Source: CAWBLP01 sp963721065 (GTDB taxonomy: Bacteria; Pseudomonadota; Alphaproteobacteria; Acetobacterales; Acetobacteraceae). Taken from it: 64,000 nucleotides of DNA. The notes below the pieces were generated by a model, which was not told the DNA's origin, searched no databases, and saw only the letters and a list, made by a program, of their open reading frames with translations. The first letter of the stretch is position 1. Every line of letters starts with the position of its first letter. The stretch spans positions 372,001-436,000 of the forward strand of contig CAVRHO010000005.1 in the NCBI GenBank assembly GCA_963721065.1, written 5' to 3'. This document shows, in pieces, positions 57,261 to 64,000 of the stretch. The translations under genes and the position numbers were made by a program.

Positions 57261-57563
57261 ATGCGCCTTGCCGATATCGCCCAGGTCATCCGCAGCAAGA
57301 ACGCCGGCCCGCGCCGGCTGACGCTGGACCTGATGTTCGCCACCGATGCCGATTACCAGAAGGTCGCGCAATCCCCGGCACTGGAGCGGGGGCGGATCGC
57401 CGAACTGTACCGGGTGGCGCCAGAAGACGTGACGGTGATCCCCTACCCGGTCGGCCGAGCGATCAAGATCGTTCTGGCGCGGCGGATCATGGCGGGCGAT
57501 CCGGGCGATTTCGACGTGTATGGCGCGCAGCAGCACGCGCCGATGCTGGGGGTGGAGGTGTGA
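57261..57563 (+). CDS. DUF4387 domain-containing protein
   Basis: 100 residues: LADIAQVIRSKNAGPRRLTL then DLMF and PVGRAIKIVLARRIMAGDPG match DUF4387. This small protein is nearly always next to an AtuA-like (DUF1446) gene, or fused to it, and is thought to be a second subunit. Function unproven. Confidence 0.88.
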   Translation: MRLADIAQVIRSKNAGPRRLTLDLMFATDADYQKVAQSPALERGRIAELYRVAPEDVTVIPYPVGRAIKIVLARRIMAGDPGDFDVYGAQQHAPMLGVEV

Positions 57564-57606
57564 CCATGCGGCCGGCAAGCAACACCAACAGCGCCGCGGC
57601 GCAGCC

Positions 57607-59001
57607 ATGACCGCCTCCACCCGCGTCCTGGACGAGTTCCGCCGCGTCCGCCGCCCGATGCGCCTGGTGGGCGCCTCCGGCCAGCTTGGCTATGGCATCC
57701 CCACCCCGGCCTTCGACGCCGCCCTGTCCCGCAAGCCCGACCTGATCGGCGCCGACATGGGCTCGATCGACATCGGCCCCACCTACCTGGGCAAAGGCGA
57801 GATGGCGACCGCCCCCGCCGCCACCCGCCGCGACCTGCGCAAGCTGCTGCACGGCGCGCGGTCGCTGGACATCCCGCTGGTGATCGGGTCCGCCGGCTCG
57901 GCCGGCGCCGCGCCGCACCTGGACGCAACGCTCGCGATGATCCGGGACATCGCCCGCGCCGACGGGCTGCACTTCCGCCTGGGCGTGCTGCGCGCCGACA
58001 TGCCGCGCCCGATGCTGCTGGACTCCTTGCATGCGGGCAAAATCCGCGGCCTGGACGACATGCCCGCGCTGACCAAGGCCGATGTCACCGACGCCGCGCA
58101 GATCGTCGGCCAGATGGGCATGGGCCCGTTCCGCCGCGCCCTGGCCGAGGGCGTGGACGTGCTGATCGCCGGCCGCGCCTGCGACACCGCGATCTTCGCC
58201 TCGCTCCCGACCCTGCTCGGCTTTCCCACCGGCCTGGCCGTGCACATGGCGAAGATCATCGAGTGCGCGTCGCTGTGCTGCCTCCCCGGCGGCCGCGACT
58301 GCATCCTGGCGGAGCTGGACGATGAGGGATTCGTGCTGGAAAGCATGAACCCGCAACGCCGCGCCACCCCGGTGTCGGTCGCCGCCCACAGCATGTACGA
58401 ACAGGCCGACCCGTTCACCGTGTACGAACCCGAAGGCCGCCTGGACCTGAGCGCCGCGGAATACACCGCGGTGGACGACCGCCGCACCCGTGTGTCCGGC
58501 GCCCGGTGGGAACCCTCCGCCGACCCGTGCATCAAGCTGGAAGGCGCGCTGAAGATCGGCGAACGGGCCGTGCTGCTGGCCGGTGCCGCTGATCCGCGCT
58601 TCATCGCCCAGCGGCACGAGATCCTGGACGCGGTCACCAGCGTGGTGCGCGACCTGGTGTGCGAGGACTCACCGCAGGATTACACGCTGCGCTTCCGCGT
58701 CTATGGCGTGGACGGCGTGCGCATGGCGGCGCCGCCCGGCGAAGCGCTGCCGGGCGAGGTGTTCGTGATGGGCGAATGCATCGCCCCCACCGCCGAACGC
58801 GCCGCGGAGGTAGTACGCACCTGCAAGCAGTATCTGCTGCACCACGGCTACTCCGGCCGCCTGTCCACCGCGGGCAACCTCGCCTTCCCCTTCACGCCGC
58901 CCGAGGTCTCGCTCGGCCCCGCCTTCCGGTTCAACGTGTACCACCTGCTGCACACGCCCGACCCGGACGGTCTGTTCCCGCTGGAACTGGAGGCGCTGTA
59001 G
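57607..59001 (+). CDS. AtuA/DUF1446-like acyclic terpene utilisation family protein
   Basis: 464 residues. The N-terminal block VGASGQLGYGIPTPAF, PDLIGADMGSIDIGP and VIGSAGSAGAAPHLDATLAM is the DUF1446 core; the C-terminal half carries ECIAPTAERAAEVVRTCKQY. AtuA takes part in citronellol/geraniol catabolism in Pseudomonas, but many members sit in unrelated catabolic clusters, and no terpene-specific carboxylase is present here, so the substrate is open. Ends the operon. Confidence 0.88.
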   Translation: MTASTRVLDEFRRVRRPMRLVGASGQLGYGIPTPAFDAALSRKPDLIGADMGSIDIGPTYLGKGEMATAPAATRRDLRKLLHGARSLDIPLVIGSAGSAGAAPHLDATLAMIRDIARADGLHFRLGVLRADMPRPMLLDSLHAGKIRGLDDMPALTKADVTDAAQIVGQMGMGPFRRALAEGVDVLIAGRACDTAIFASLPTLLGFPTGLAVHMAKIIECASLCCLPGGRDCILAELDDEGFVLESMNPQRRATPVSVAAHSMYEQADPFTVYEPEGRLDLSAAEYTAVDDRRTRVSGARWEPSADPCIKLEGALKIGERAVLLAGAADPRFIAQRHEILDAVTSVVRDLVCEDSPQDYTLRFRVYGVDGVRMAAPPGEALPGEVFVMGECIAPTAERAAEVVRTCKQYLLHHGYSGRLSTAGNLAFPFTPPEVSLGPAFRFNVYHLLHTPDPDGLFPLELEAL

Positions 59002-59082
59002 CGCCGGCTCACCACGGCTTGCGGCGCGTTCGGATGCGGCGGTTCACAAAAAATGCGCCTTGCGTCCGGCCGCCGGTGCGTT

Positions 59083-59146
59083 GAACGGGCATTGCGCCAA
59101 ACGGGCTTTGCGTCAAACGGGCAGCGCGTCGAACGGGCAGCGCGTC
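59083..59146. repeat. 16-bp tandem repeat, 4 copies
   Basis: AAACGGGCAGCGCGTC-type units at 59083, 59099, 59115 and 59131 differ at up to four positions. The array is 82 bp after the AtuA stop in an otherwise gene-free gap (59002-59380). Confidence 0.85.
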
Positions 59147-59263
59147 TGACGCGTTGGGCCTAAGCCTCGAGGCGAGGCCCCGGTATCCGGTGCAGGCATC
59201 AGGTACAGCGTCGTGGCGGGCGAAGGCCCGCTACCCATGACTTTCCTCTGCTACACGCAAAAA

Positions 59264-59295
59264 GTCGTGGACGAACGGCCTCCGCCAATCATGAC
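59264..59295. repeat. degenerate family-A half element
   Basis: GTCGTGGACGAACGGCCTCC then GCCAATCATGAC matches the right half of family A (GACGTGGATGGCC...CCATGAC) at about 24 of 32 positions. No left half is clear. Confidence 0.4.
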
Positions 59296-59380
59296 GGCGG
59301 CTTCCACCCCAACCTCGCGGACCCGGCCATTTCACCCCAGCCCCGCGCGGCCGCGCCACCCCGGCACAGCCGGCTCGTGC

Positions 59381-60700
59381 TCATTTGCTGCCGCCCTGGT
59401 AGCTCACCCGCCAGATCGTGCCGTTGGCGTCTTCACTGACCAGCAGGGAGCCGTCCTGCGCCACCGCCACCCCGACCGGCCGCCCCCAGACCGCATCCTC
59501 GGAGGCGACGAAGCCGGTCAGGAAGTCCTCGTATTTCCCAGTGGGCTCGCCGTGGGAGAACAGCAGGCGCACGACCTTGTATCCGGTCCGGTCCGCACGG
59601 TTCCAGGACCCGTGCAGCGCGACGAAGGCGTCGCCGCGATAGGCGGCGGGGAACTGCGAACCATCGTAGAAGGTGATGCCCAGCGGCGCGGAATGCGGCT
59701 CGATCAGCACGTCCGGCACAGTGACCTGGTCCGCCAGTCCGGGCGGCGGGTTGTGCATCCGCGGGTCGGGATGCGCGCCGATATAGAACCACGGCCAGCC
59801 GTAGAACGCGCCCTGCTGCACCGATGTCGCGTAGTCCGGCGGCAGGTCGTTGCCCAGCCCGTCCCGCTCATTGACCACGCACCAGAGCCTGCCGGCGCCC
59901 GGCTGGATCGCCTCGGCCGAACAGTTGCGCAGCCCGGTGGCGTAGATCTGCCGATCGCCGCCATTCGGGTTGAAGACCAGCACGTCGGCACGGTCCTTCT
60001 CATCGCCCCATGCGGCTCCGGGCACCGGTTCCGGATGCGGCGGCCGCCCGGACAGGCTGGTGTCGATATTGCTCGCCGATCCAACGGACACGAACATCCG
60101 CTGTCCGTCCGGCGAAAACACCACGTCACGCGTCCAATGCCCGCCGGTGGGCAGTTCCGGTACCACCACCTGAGCCGGCCCCACCGCGTGCAGTGCCCCG
60201 ACACGATAGGGAAAGCGCACGACACGGTTGGTTTCCGCGACATAGACGAAGCGCGGGTTCGGGCCCGGCGGCCAGAAGGCGATGCCGAACGGCTGGTCCA
60301 GGCCCGAGGCGAACACCGCGTTCTGCTGCGGACGACCGGCCCCGGGTTTGGTGCGGAAAACGCGGATGTCCCCGCCCCCGCTCTCGGCCACAAAGATATC
60401 GCCGTTCGGCGCCACCCGCAGCGTGCGCGGCGTATCCAGGCCGCGCGCGAAGAGATGCACCGCAAACCCCGGCGGCACATGCAGCGATGCGGTCGCCGGT
60501 CGGCTGATCACCTGCGGTGGATTGCCAACGGACCGGCTGGCGAACGGCCGCGGCATGGACTCCGCCGTGATGTGGCGCACCACGCCGGGCGACGCGCTGC
60601 GCCAGTTGCCGTAGGCCGCCTGGCCGGTCAGAACCGTCTGGCCAAGCGCAGGCGCAACCGCCAGCGGTGCCAGGAGAAGACAAAGGGCCGTGTACCGCAT
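59381..60700 (-). CDS. L-sorbosone dehydrogenase-like (PQQ-type sugar dehydrogenase fold) protein
   Basis: 439 residues. The signal MRYTALCLLLAPLAVAPALG is followed by a six-bladed propeller: NGDIFVAESGGGDIRVF, HWTRDVVFSPDGQRMFVSVGS, YATGLRNCSAEAIQP and ALHGSWNRADRTGYKVVRL, as in Acetobacter sorbosone dehydrogenase and soluble glucose dehydrogenase. It should oxidise an aldose or aldehyde in the periplasm, but PQQ or calcium binding cannot be confirmed by eye. No partner cytochrome is adjacent. The ATG at 60698-60700 is chosen at the signal start. Confidence 0.87.
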   Translation of the reverse strand: MRYTALCLLLAPLAVAPALGQTVLTGQAAYGNWRSASPGVVRHITAESMPRPFASRSVGNPPQVISRPATASLHVPPGFAVHLFARGLDTPRTLRVAPNGDIFVAESGGGDIRVFRTKPGAGRPQQNAVFASGLDQPFGIAFWPPGPNPRFVYVAETNRVVRFPYRVGALHAVGPAQVVVPELPTGGHWTRDVVFSPDGQRMFVSVGSASNIDTSLSGRPPHPEPVPGAAWGDEKDRADVLVFNPNGGDRQIYATGLRNCSAEAIQPGAGRLWCVVNERDGLGNDLPPDYATSVQQGAFYGWPWFYIGAHPDPRMHNPPPGLADQVTVPDVLIEPHSAPLGITFYDGSQFPAAYRGDAFVALHGSWNRADRTGYKVVRLLFSHGEPTGKYEDFLTGFVASEDAVWGRPVGVAVAQDGSLLVSEDANGTIWRVSYQGGSK

Positions 60701-60922
60701 GCACGGCAGCATGCCGTCCGGCGGCGGTGCCGCCTAATGACATCCGCGGCGGGGATGCCACGAAACCGTGATCTCCGTGGCGGTACCGCACGCTGCGAGA
60801 TGCGGTCCGGTCACCGACGCAAACGCATCAGGCGAGAGCGTCCCCGAACCCAGAGGAACCGGGGACCGCGTTGCAGCGGTGATCGGCTACGCCGCCCCCG
60901 TCCCGTCCATGATGGCCCGGAT

Positions 60923-61468
60923 CTACAGCGGGATCACCGTGCTTGCCTGCGGGCCTTGCTCACCCTCACCGTCGTGCATCACGTACCGCACCCTGTCGCC
61001 GACCTGCAGCGCGTCAAAGCCGCGTCCAAGCACCGCGTTCCGATGCACGTAGAGCTCGGCGCCCGTGTCCGTGGCGAGGAAGCCGTAGTCCGGCAACAGA
61101 CGCACGATGCGGCCGAGCATCGGTGCTTCGTGCGCCTTGCAGTCGCCCCGGGTTTCCCGCGCATAGTCCTGCAACTGGCGGCGAACGGCATCGAACGTGT
61201 CGCGAATGGTGACACGCAGGTCCTCATGCGCGTGGTTCTCCGACGGGTCGCGACGCACGACGATGTCGCGCCCCGGCACCAACAGTTCCACGCGGACGTG
61301 ATACAGCTTTCCCTGATGGTGATGACGGTGACGTGCTTCAACAACGACGCTGCAGGCGGTGATCCGGTCGAAGAATTTCTCGAGATTGGCGACGCGCTGT
61401 TCAATATCTTCAGCGACTCCGATCGGCGCTTCCATGTTGCGGAACGCGAGACGAAGCGGCTCTTGCAT
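60923..61468 (-). CDS. HPF/RaiA family ribosome hibernation protein with a cold-shock domain
   Basis: 181 residues. The N-terminal HPF/RaiA domain (about 1-105) begins LRLAFRNMEAPIGVAEDIEQ and contains the conserved YHVRVELLVPGRDIVV. The C-terminus (about 120-181), MLGRIVRLLPDYGFLATDTG then AELYVHRNAVL, is a cold-shock/S1-like nucleic acid-binding fold in place of the usual long-HPF dimerisation domain. It likely binds the 30S decoding centre in resting cells. The ATG at 61466-61468 is chosen because GGAGGTCGTT precedes it; an ATG 12 bases earlier is embedded in that site. An FNR-type box lies 57 bp upstream. Confidence 0.88.
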   Translation of the reverse strand: MQEPLRLAFRNMEAPIGVAEDIEQRVANLEKFFDRITACSVVVEARHRHHHQGKLYHVRVELLVPGRDIVVRRDPSENHAHEDLRVTIRDTFDAVRRQLQDYARETRGDCKAHEAPMLGRIVRLLPDYGFLATDTGAELYVHRNAVLGRGFDALQVGDRVRYVMHDGEGEQGPQASTVIPL

Positions 61469-61524
61469 AACGACCTCCATTCGGCCTCTTGCCGACATCC
61501 TGTCGGTATCGTGCCAAACCCGCT

Positions 61525-61538
61525 TTGATATGGATCAA
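61525..61538. promoter_or_regulatory. FNR/FixK-type binding site
   Basis: TTGATATGGATCAA is a perfect match to the TTGAT-N4-ATCAA consensus of FNR, ANR and FixK regulators. It sits between divergent genes, 57 bp from the hibernation-factor start and 8 bp from the GGCT-like start. The distance suits activation of the former at about -41.5. Confidence 0.75.
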
Positions 61539-61545
61539 CGGAGCC

Positions 61546-61902
61546 ATGCGCCTGTTTCTCTACGGCACGCTGCTGCATGAAGACCTGCGGGCACGCCGCG
61601 GCGGGACGCCGGGGCTGCGCAGAGGCGGGACGCAAGCTGTCCTTCATGGGTGGCAGCGCGTGCAGATGCGCGGCGCGCCCTGGCCGACGCTGCGCCGCCG
61701 GCGTGGCAGCCTGGTCCATGGTGTCGTGATTCACCTGGGGGCGGACGCAGCGGCGCGGCTGGGCGCCTGGGAAGGGCCGCCGTACCGATTGCGACGCGTG
61801 GCGGTGCAAACGGCAGCCCGCCCAGCCGCCGCGTACTGCTGGATTGCACCAGGGGGTACGGCCCGAGCCTGGCGACCATCCGGCGGCAAGCCGTCCGACT
61901 GA
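61546..61902 (+). CDS. gamma-glutamylcyclotransferase-like (AIG2/GGCT) protein
   Basis: 118 residues. RLFLYGTLLHEDL carries the YGTL substrate loop. GAWEGPPYRLRRVAV places the catalytic Glu before the conserved Tyr. The family removes gamma-glutamyl groups by cyclisation or acts in related repair. The RBS (CGGAG) is very close to the ATG and partly abuts the FNR box. Its end converges on a bidirectional hairpin. Confidence 0.8.
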   Translation: MRLFLYGTLLHEDLRARRGGTPGLRRGGTQAVLHGWQRVQMRGAPWPTLRRRRGSLVHGVVIHLGADAAARLGAWEGPPYRLRRVAVQTAARPAAAYCWIAPGGTARAWRPSGGKPSD

Positions 61903-62054
61903 GCTGGTCGAGAGCCACTGAGCGAAGCGGGTGAACGCCACCTCGCATGGCGCGATACGATGACGTGGCGCCGTTCAGCGGGGTGCCGGTGCGCTGCTCC
62001 AACGAAGGCTGCCGCAGCCGGCGGCACCGCACCGCCGCGCGCCTTCAACCCGGA

Positions 62055-62088
62055 ATGCGCCGACCCGGCCCGGGCCGGGTCGGCGCAT
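62055..62088. terminator. perfect 34-bp palindrome between convergent genes
   Basis: ATGCGCCGACCCGGCCC (62055-62071) is the exact reverse complement of 62072-62088. It lies 17 bp from the stop of the minus-strand phosphoesterase and 153 bp from the GGCT stop, so a bidirectional terminator is likely. No T tract on either side. Confidence 0.7.
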
Positions 62089-62104
62089 CCGTAGGGGAGC
62101 CGGG

Positions 62105-63163
62105 TCAGCCAGCGCGGCGACGACGGCGGATCATACCGAGGCCCGCGAGGCCAACACCGAACAGTGCGAACGATGCCGGCTCCGGCACCAGCGCCCCGAG
62201 CGGCGCGGCGCTGGCCGCATTGGCGATACCGGGGAGCCCGTACATCGTGTCGATGGTGTTGAGCATGTTGTAATGGTTCACAGCCTGGTTCGACGTGGTG
62301 CCGGGGGTGACACCCGCACCGAACAGCACCGTGGCAATGTGGTTGGCCGCCGTGAAGTCGTTTTCGTCCCAGGTGACCATCAGCAGGCTGTTGTGGGTCT
62401 GTGCCCAGGTCGCGTAGGCGCCAAGCTGATTCTGCAGGAACGCATCGGCGTTGCTGGCAAGTGTCTGGTCATTGGCGTCACCCGAGGTCGTCGGATAGTC
62501 GCAGACGCCGGGAACGCCGTGCATGTCATTGCACTGGTTCGGGATTACGAAGGAAACCGTCGGCAGCGTACTGAAGTCCGTCGGAAGCGCTGAAAGCGGC
62601 TGGTTGATGCTTGCGGGCAGCGTGTTGCTGGTATTTCCGACCGCCGCGTAGCCCGAGGTCGCCTGCCAGTCCGTCCACGGGTTGTGCTTGCGGGCGTACA
62701 GGTAATAGGCGGGATTGTTGCCCGGGTTGGTATCGTACGAGGTGGTGCCGTCCGAATAGTATGTCAGCGAGCCAGCGCTGGGCAGATTCTCCGAATAGGC
62801 ACCGAACGTATAGCCGGCATGGATCAGTTGCGCGGCCAGGTTGGGCGATGTCAGCGGGGTCTGCGTGGCGGGATTGCTGGTGGTGCCGGGAACCGGACTG
62901 TCATTGGTGACGCCCTGGTTGCTGCCCGAGAACAGGTCCAGGTAGTTCGGCTGGCTCGGGTGCTCGACCCCGGTCGCGTTGGTCAGCAACAACCCGCCCG
63001 GGATCAGCGTGTTGTTCAGGTACGGCATGTTGGCATTGCCGACCACCTGGCTGTAGTCGTGATTCTCCTCGATCACGACGACGACGTGGTCCGGCTGGTA
63101 GGCGGCGAAGGCCGGGGCGGACAGCGTGGCGAGTCCGATCAGGCCGAGCATTAGAGAGCGCAC
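62105..63163 (-). CDS. phosphoesterase family protein with PEP-CTERM sorting signal
   Basis: 352 residues. The signal ends near AFAAYQ. The AcpA/phospholipase C-like metal domain has HVVVVIEENHDYSQVVGN, SQPNYLDLFSG and TWDENDF. The last 27 residues, VPEPASFALFGVGLAGLGMI plus RRRRRAG, are a PEP-CTERM tail: PEP motif, hydrophobic helix and basic end, recognised by exosortase. It should be exported and anchored or processed at the surface; a phosphatase role is family-level inference. Confidence 0.9.
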   Translation of the reverse strand: MRSLMLGLIGLATLSAPAFAAYQPDHVVVVIEENHDYSQVVGNANMPYLNNTLIPGGLLLTNATGVEHPSQPNYLDLFSGSNQGVTNDSPVPGTTSNPATQTPLTSPNLAAQLIHAGYTFGAYSENLPSAGSLTYYSDGTTSYDTNPGNNPAYYLYARKHNPWTDWQATSGYAAVGNTSNTLPASINQPLSALPTDFSTLPTVSFVIPNQCNDMHGVPGVCDYPTTSGDANDQTLASNADAFLQNQLGAYATWAQTHNSLLMVTWDENDFTAANHIATVLFGAGVTPGTTSNQAVNHYNMLNTIDTMYGLPGIANAASAAPLGALVPEPASFALFGVGLAGLGMIRRRRRAG

Positions 63164-63385
63164 GAGTTGATCCCCTTATTCGTGATTACGCGCCGTTAAT
63201 TAAGCGGCGGTGGAGACGGCTGACGCGCACGCAAAGGTTTCACACTTGTTAAGATTTGTTTCCGTTCCGAGCCCAGGGGCCCACCGGGGGCCGCACGCCA
63301 TCGCGAGAGCACTCCGGATTGGCGCCGGGCGTGGGTGCGCCCGACGCACCCAACGCACACGGTCCGGTTCGCCAAACCGAGGCGA
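63164..63385. other. 222-bp gap with a short hairpin
   Basis: GGGTGCG (63333-63339) and CGCACCC (63345-63351) form a 7-bp stem that may terminate the leftward nitroreductase gene. An AT-rich patch near 63190-63265, before the phosphoesterase start, could hold its promoter. No gene is seen. Confidence 0.4.
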
Positions 63386-64000
63386 TCAGCGCAGTTCAAA
63401 CCCGAGGTTACGCAGCGCTTCCCGCATCCGGTCGCGGCCGCGCAGGGCCGCGGCGTCCTTCACGCGGTTGATGCACTGCTGCGTCCAGTCGATCTGCCGC
63501 ATCCCCTGCTCGCGCTGGAACTCACGAACCGCTGAATTGTACTGGGCGATGGCCGCCTGCTTCACCTCGGGATCGTAGATCTCCCGGTGCAGAACGACGC
63601 TTTGCGGCAGGCGAGGCTTGATGCCGGTGGCCTTGGCGGGATCGGGCCATCCGATCGCCATGCCGAACACCGCAAACACATGCGGCGGCAGCTTCAGCGC
63701 CGCGGCGACCTGTTCGGGATGGTTGCGCATGGCGCCGACATACACACCCCCCAGGCCAAGCGATTCCGCGGCGATCAGTGCGCTTTGCGCGGCAAGCGCG
63801 GCGTCCACCACGCCGACGATGAATTCCTCCAGGTACTGCGTGCCTTCAACCGGCTGCTGACGATCCGCGGCGATACCGTCGAGGCGCGCCATATCCGCCA
63901 GCCACACCAGCAGCAGCGGCGCGTCGCGTATGAACTGCTGGTCACCGGCCAGCGTGGCCAGATGCGCCTTGTGCGCCGGCTGCTGCACCGCGACCACGCT
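63386..64000 (-). CDS. nitroreductase family oxidoreductase (partial, runs off the window)
   Basis: The C-terminal 205 residues of a flavin oxidoreductase of the NfsA type: AALAAQSALIAAESLGLGGVYVGAMRNHPEQVAA, then KLPPHVFAVFGMAIGWPDP, are the FMN and dimer segments. The N-terminus lies beyond base 64000. It reduces nitro compounds, quinones or flavins with NAD(P)H. The C-terminal tail (RDRMREALRNLGFELR) is typical. Confidence 0.88.
   Translation of the reverse strand, partial: SVVAVQQPAHKAHLATLAGDQQFIRDAPLLLVWLADMARLDGIAADRQQPVEGTQYLEEFIVGVVDAALAAQSALIAAESLGLGGVYVGAMRNHPEQVAAALKLPPHVFAVFGMAIGWPDPAKATGIKPRLPQSVVLHREIYDPEVKQAAIAQYNSAVREFQREQGMRQIDWTQQCINRVKDAAALRGRDRMREALRNLGFELR

Noticed and set aside
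57261..59001. Assignment of the DUF4387-AtuA pair to terpene breakdown
   Set aside because: No geranyl-CoA carboxylase or other atu/liu gene is nearby, so only the family name is given.
59213..61528. A 771-codon open frame on the plus strand
   Set aside because: It is antisense to the sorbosone dehydrogenase and hibernation-factor genes; the translation is arginine- and histidine-rich with no domain. High GC keeps shadow frames open.

Overview
The window is about 68-70% GC by eye, densely coded on both strands, and looks like chromosomal DNA of an alphaproteobacterium, probably an Acetobacteraceae or related Rhodospirillales member. The evidence is gene order and content: a ruvA-ruvB-ybgC-tolQRAB-pal-cpoB-tilS-ftsH block, an rrf2-sufBCDS-U-T-A operon, a coxB-coxA-ctaB operon with a small membrane protein, an L-sorbosone dehydrogenase homologue, an intracellular PHA depolymerase and two different PmtA-type phospholipid methyltransferases. 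This placement is inferred from family knowledge; no 16S or tRNA gene is in the window.

Layout. 0-10 kb: a VOC protein, a DUF4168 protein, two SDRs, an amidohydrolase, then a tight plus-strand set of DEAD-box helicase, glutaryl-CoA dehydrogenase and RlmD-like methyltransferase. 10-17 kb: AI-2E family permease, the cox operon, and the two methyltransferases. 17.3-24.4 kb: the complete SUF iron-sulfur operon on the minus strand, with palindromic repeat elements in three of its gaps. 24.7-31.4 kb: a branched-chain-type substrate-binding protein, a toxin-antitoxin pair, a PA0069-type radical SAM protein, a pair of TIGR04283/TIGR04282 transferases and a PhyH dioxygenase. 31.8-43.3 kb: the Holliday-junction, Tol-Pal, tilS and ftsH housekeeping block. 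43.8-59 kb: an accessory catabolic region (GST, PHA depolymerase, cyanase, two tandem polysaccharide-deacetylase-family enzymes, acyl-CoA ligase, SDR, amidase, sulfite oxidase, deaminase-like amidohydrolase, alpha/beta hydrolase, DUF4387 and AtuA). 59-64 kb: sorbosone dehydrogenase, a ribosome-hibernation protein with a cold-shock domain under a likely FNR box, a GGCT-like protein, a PEP-CTERM phosphoesterase and a partial nitroreductase.

Three things stand out. (1) Two families of dispersed elements of about 105-155 bp, each made of paired palindromes around a core, one with perfect 27-bp terminal inverted repeats. (2) About ten short tandem repeats with 15-35 bp periods, nearly all in gaps or at gene ends. 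(3) Seven protein-coding genes, including sufB and ruvA, each interrupted by a single surplus G or C. The last pattern points to sequence errors more than real gene loss, so these genes are reported at their reconstructed full extents. I saw no CRISPR array, prophage, transposase, rRNA or tRNA gene.
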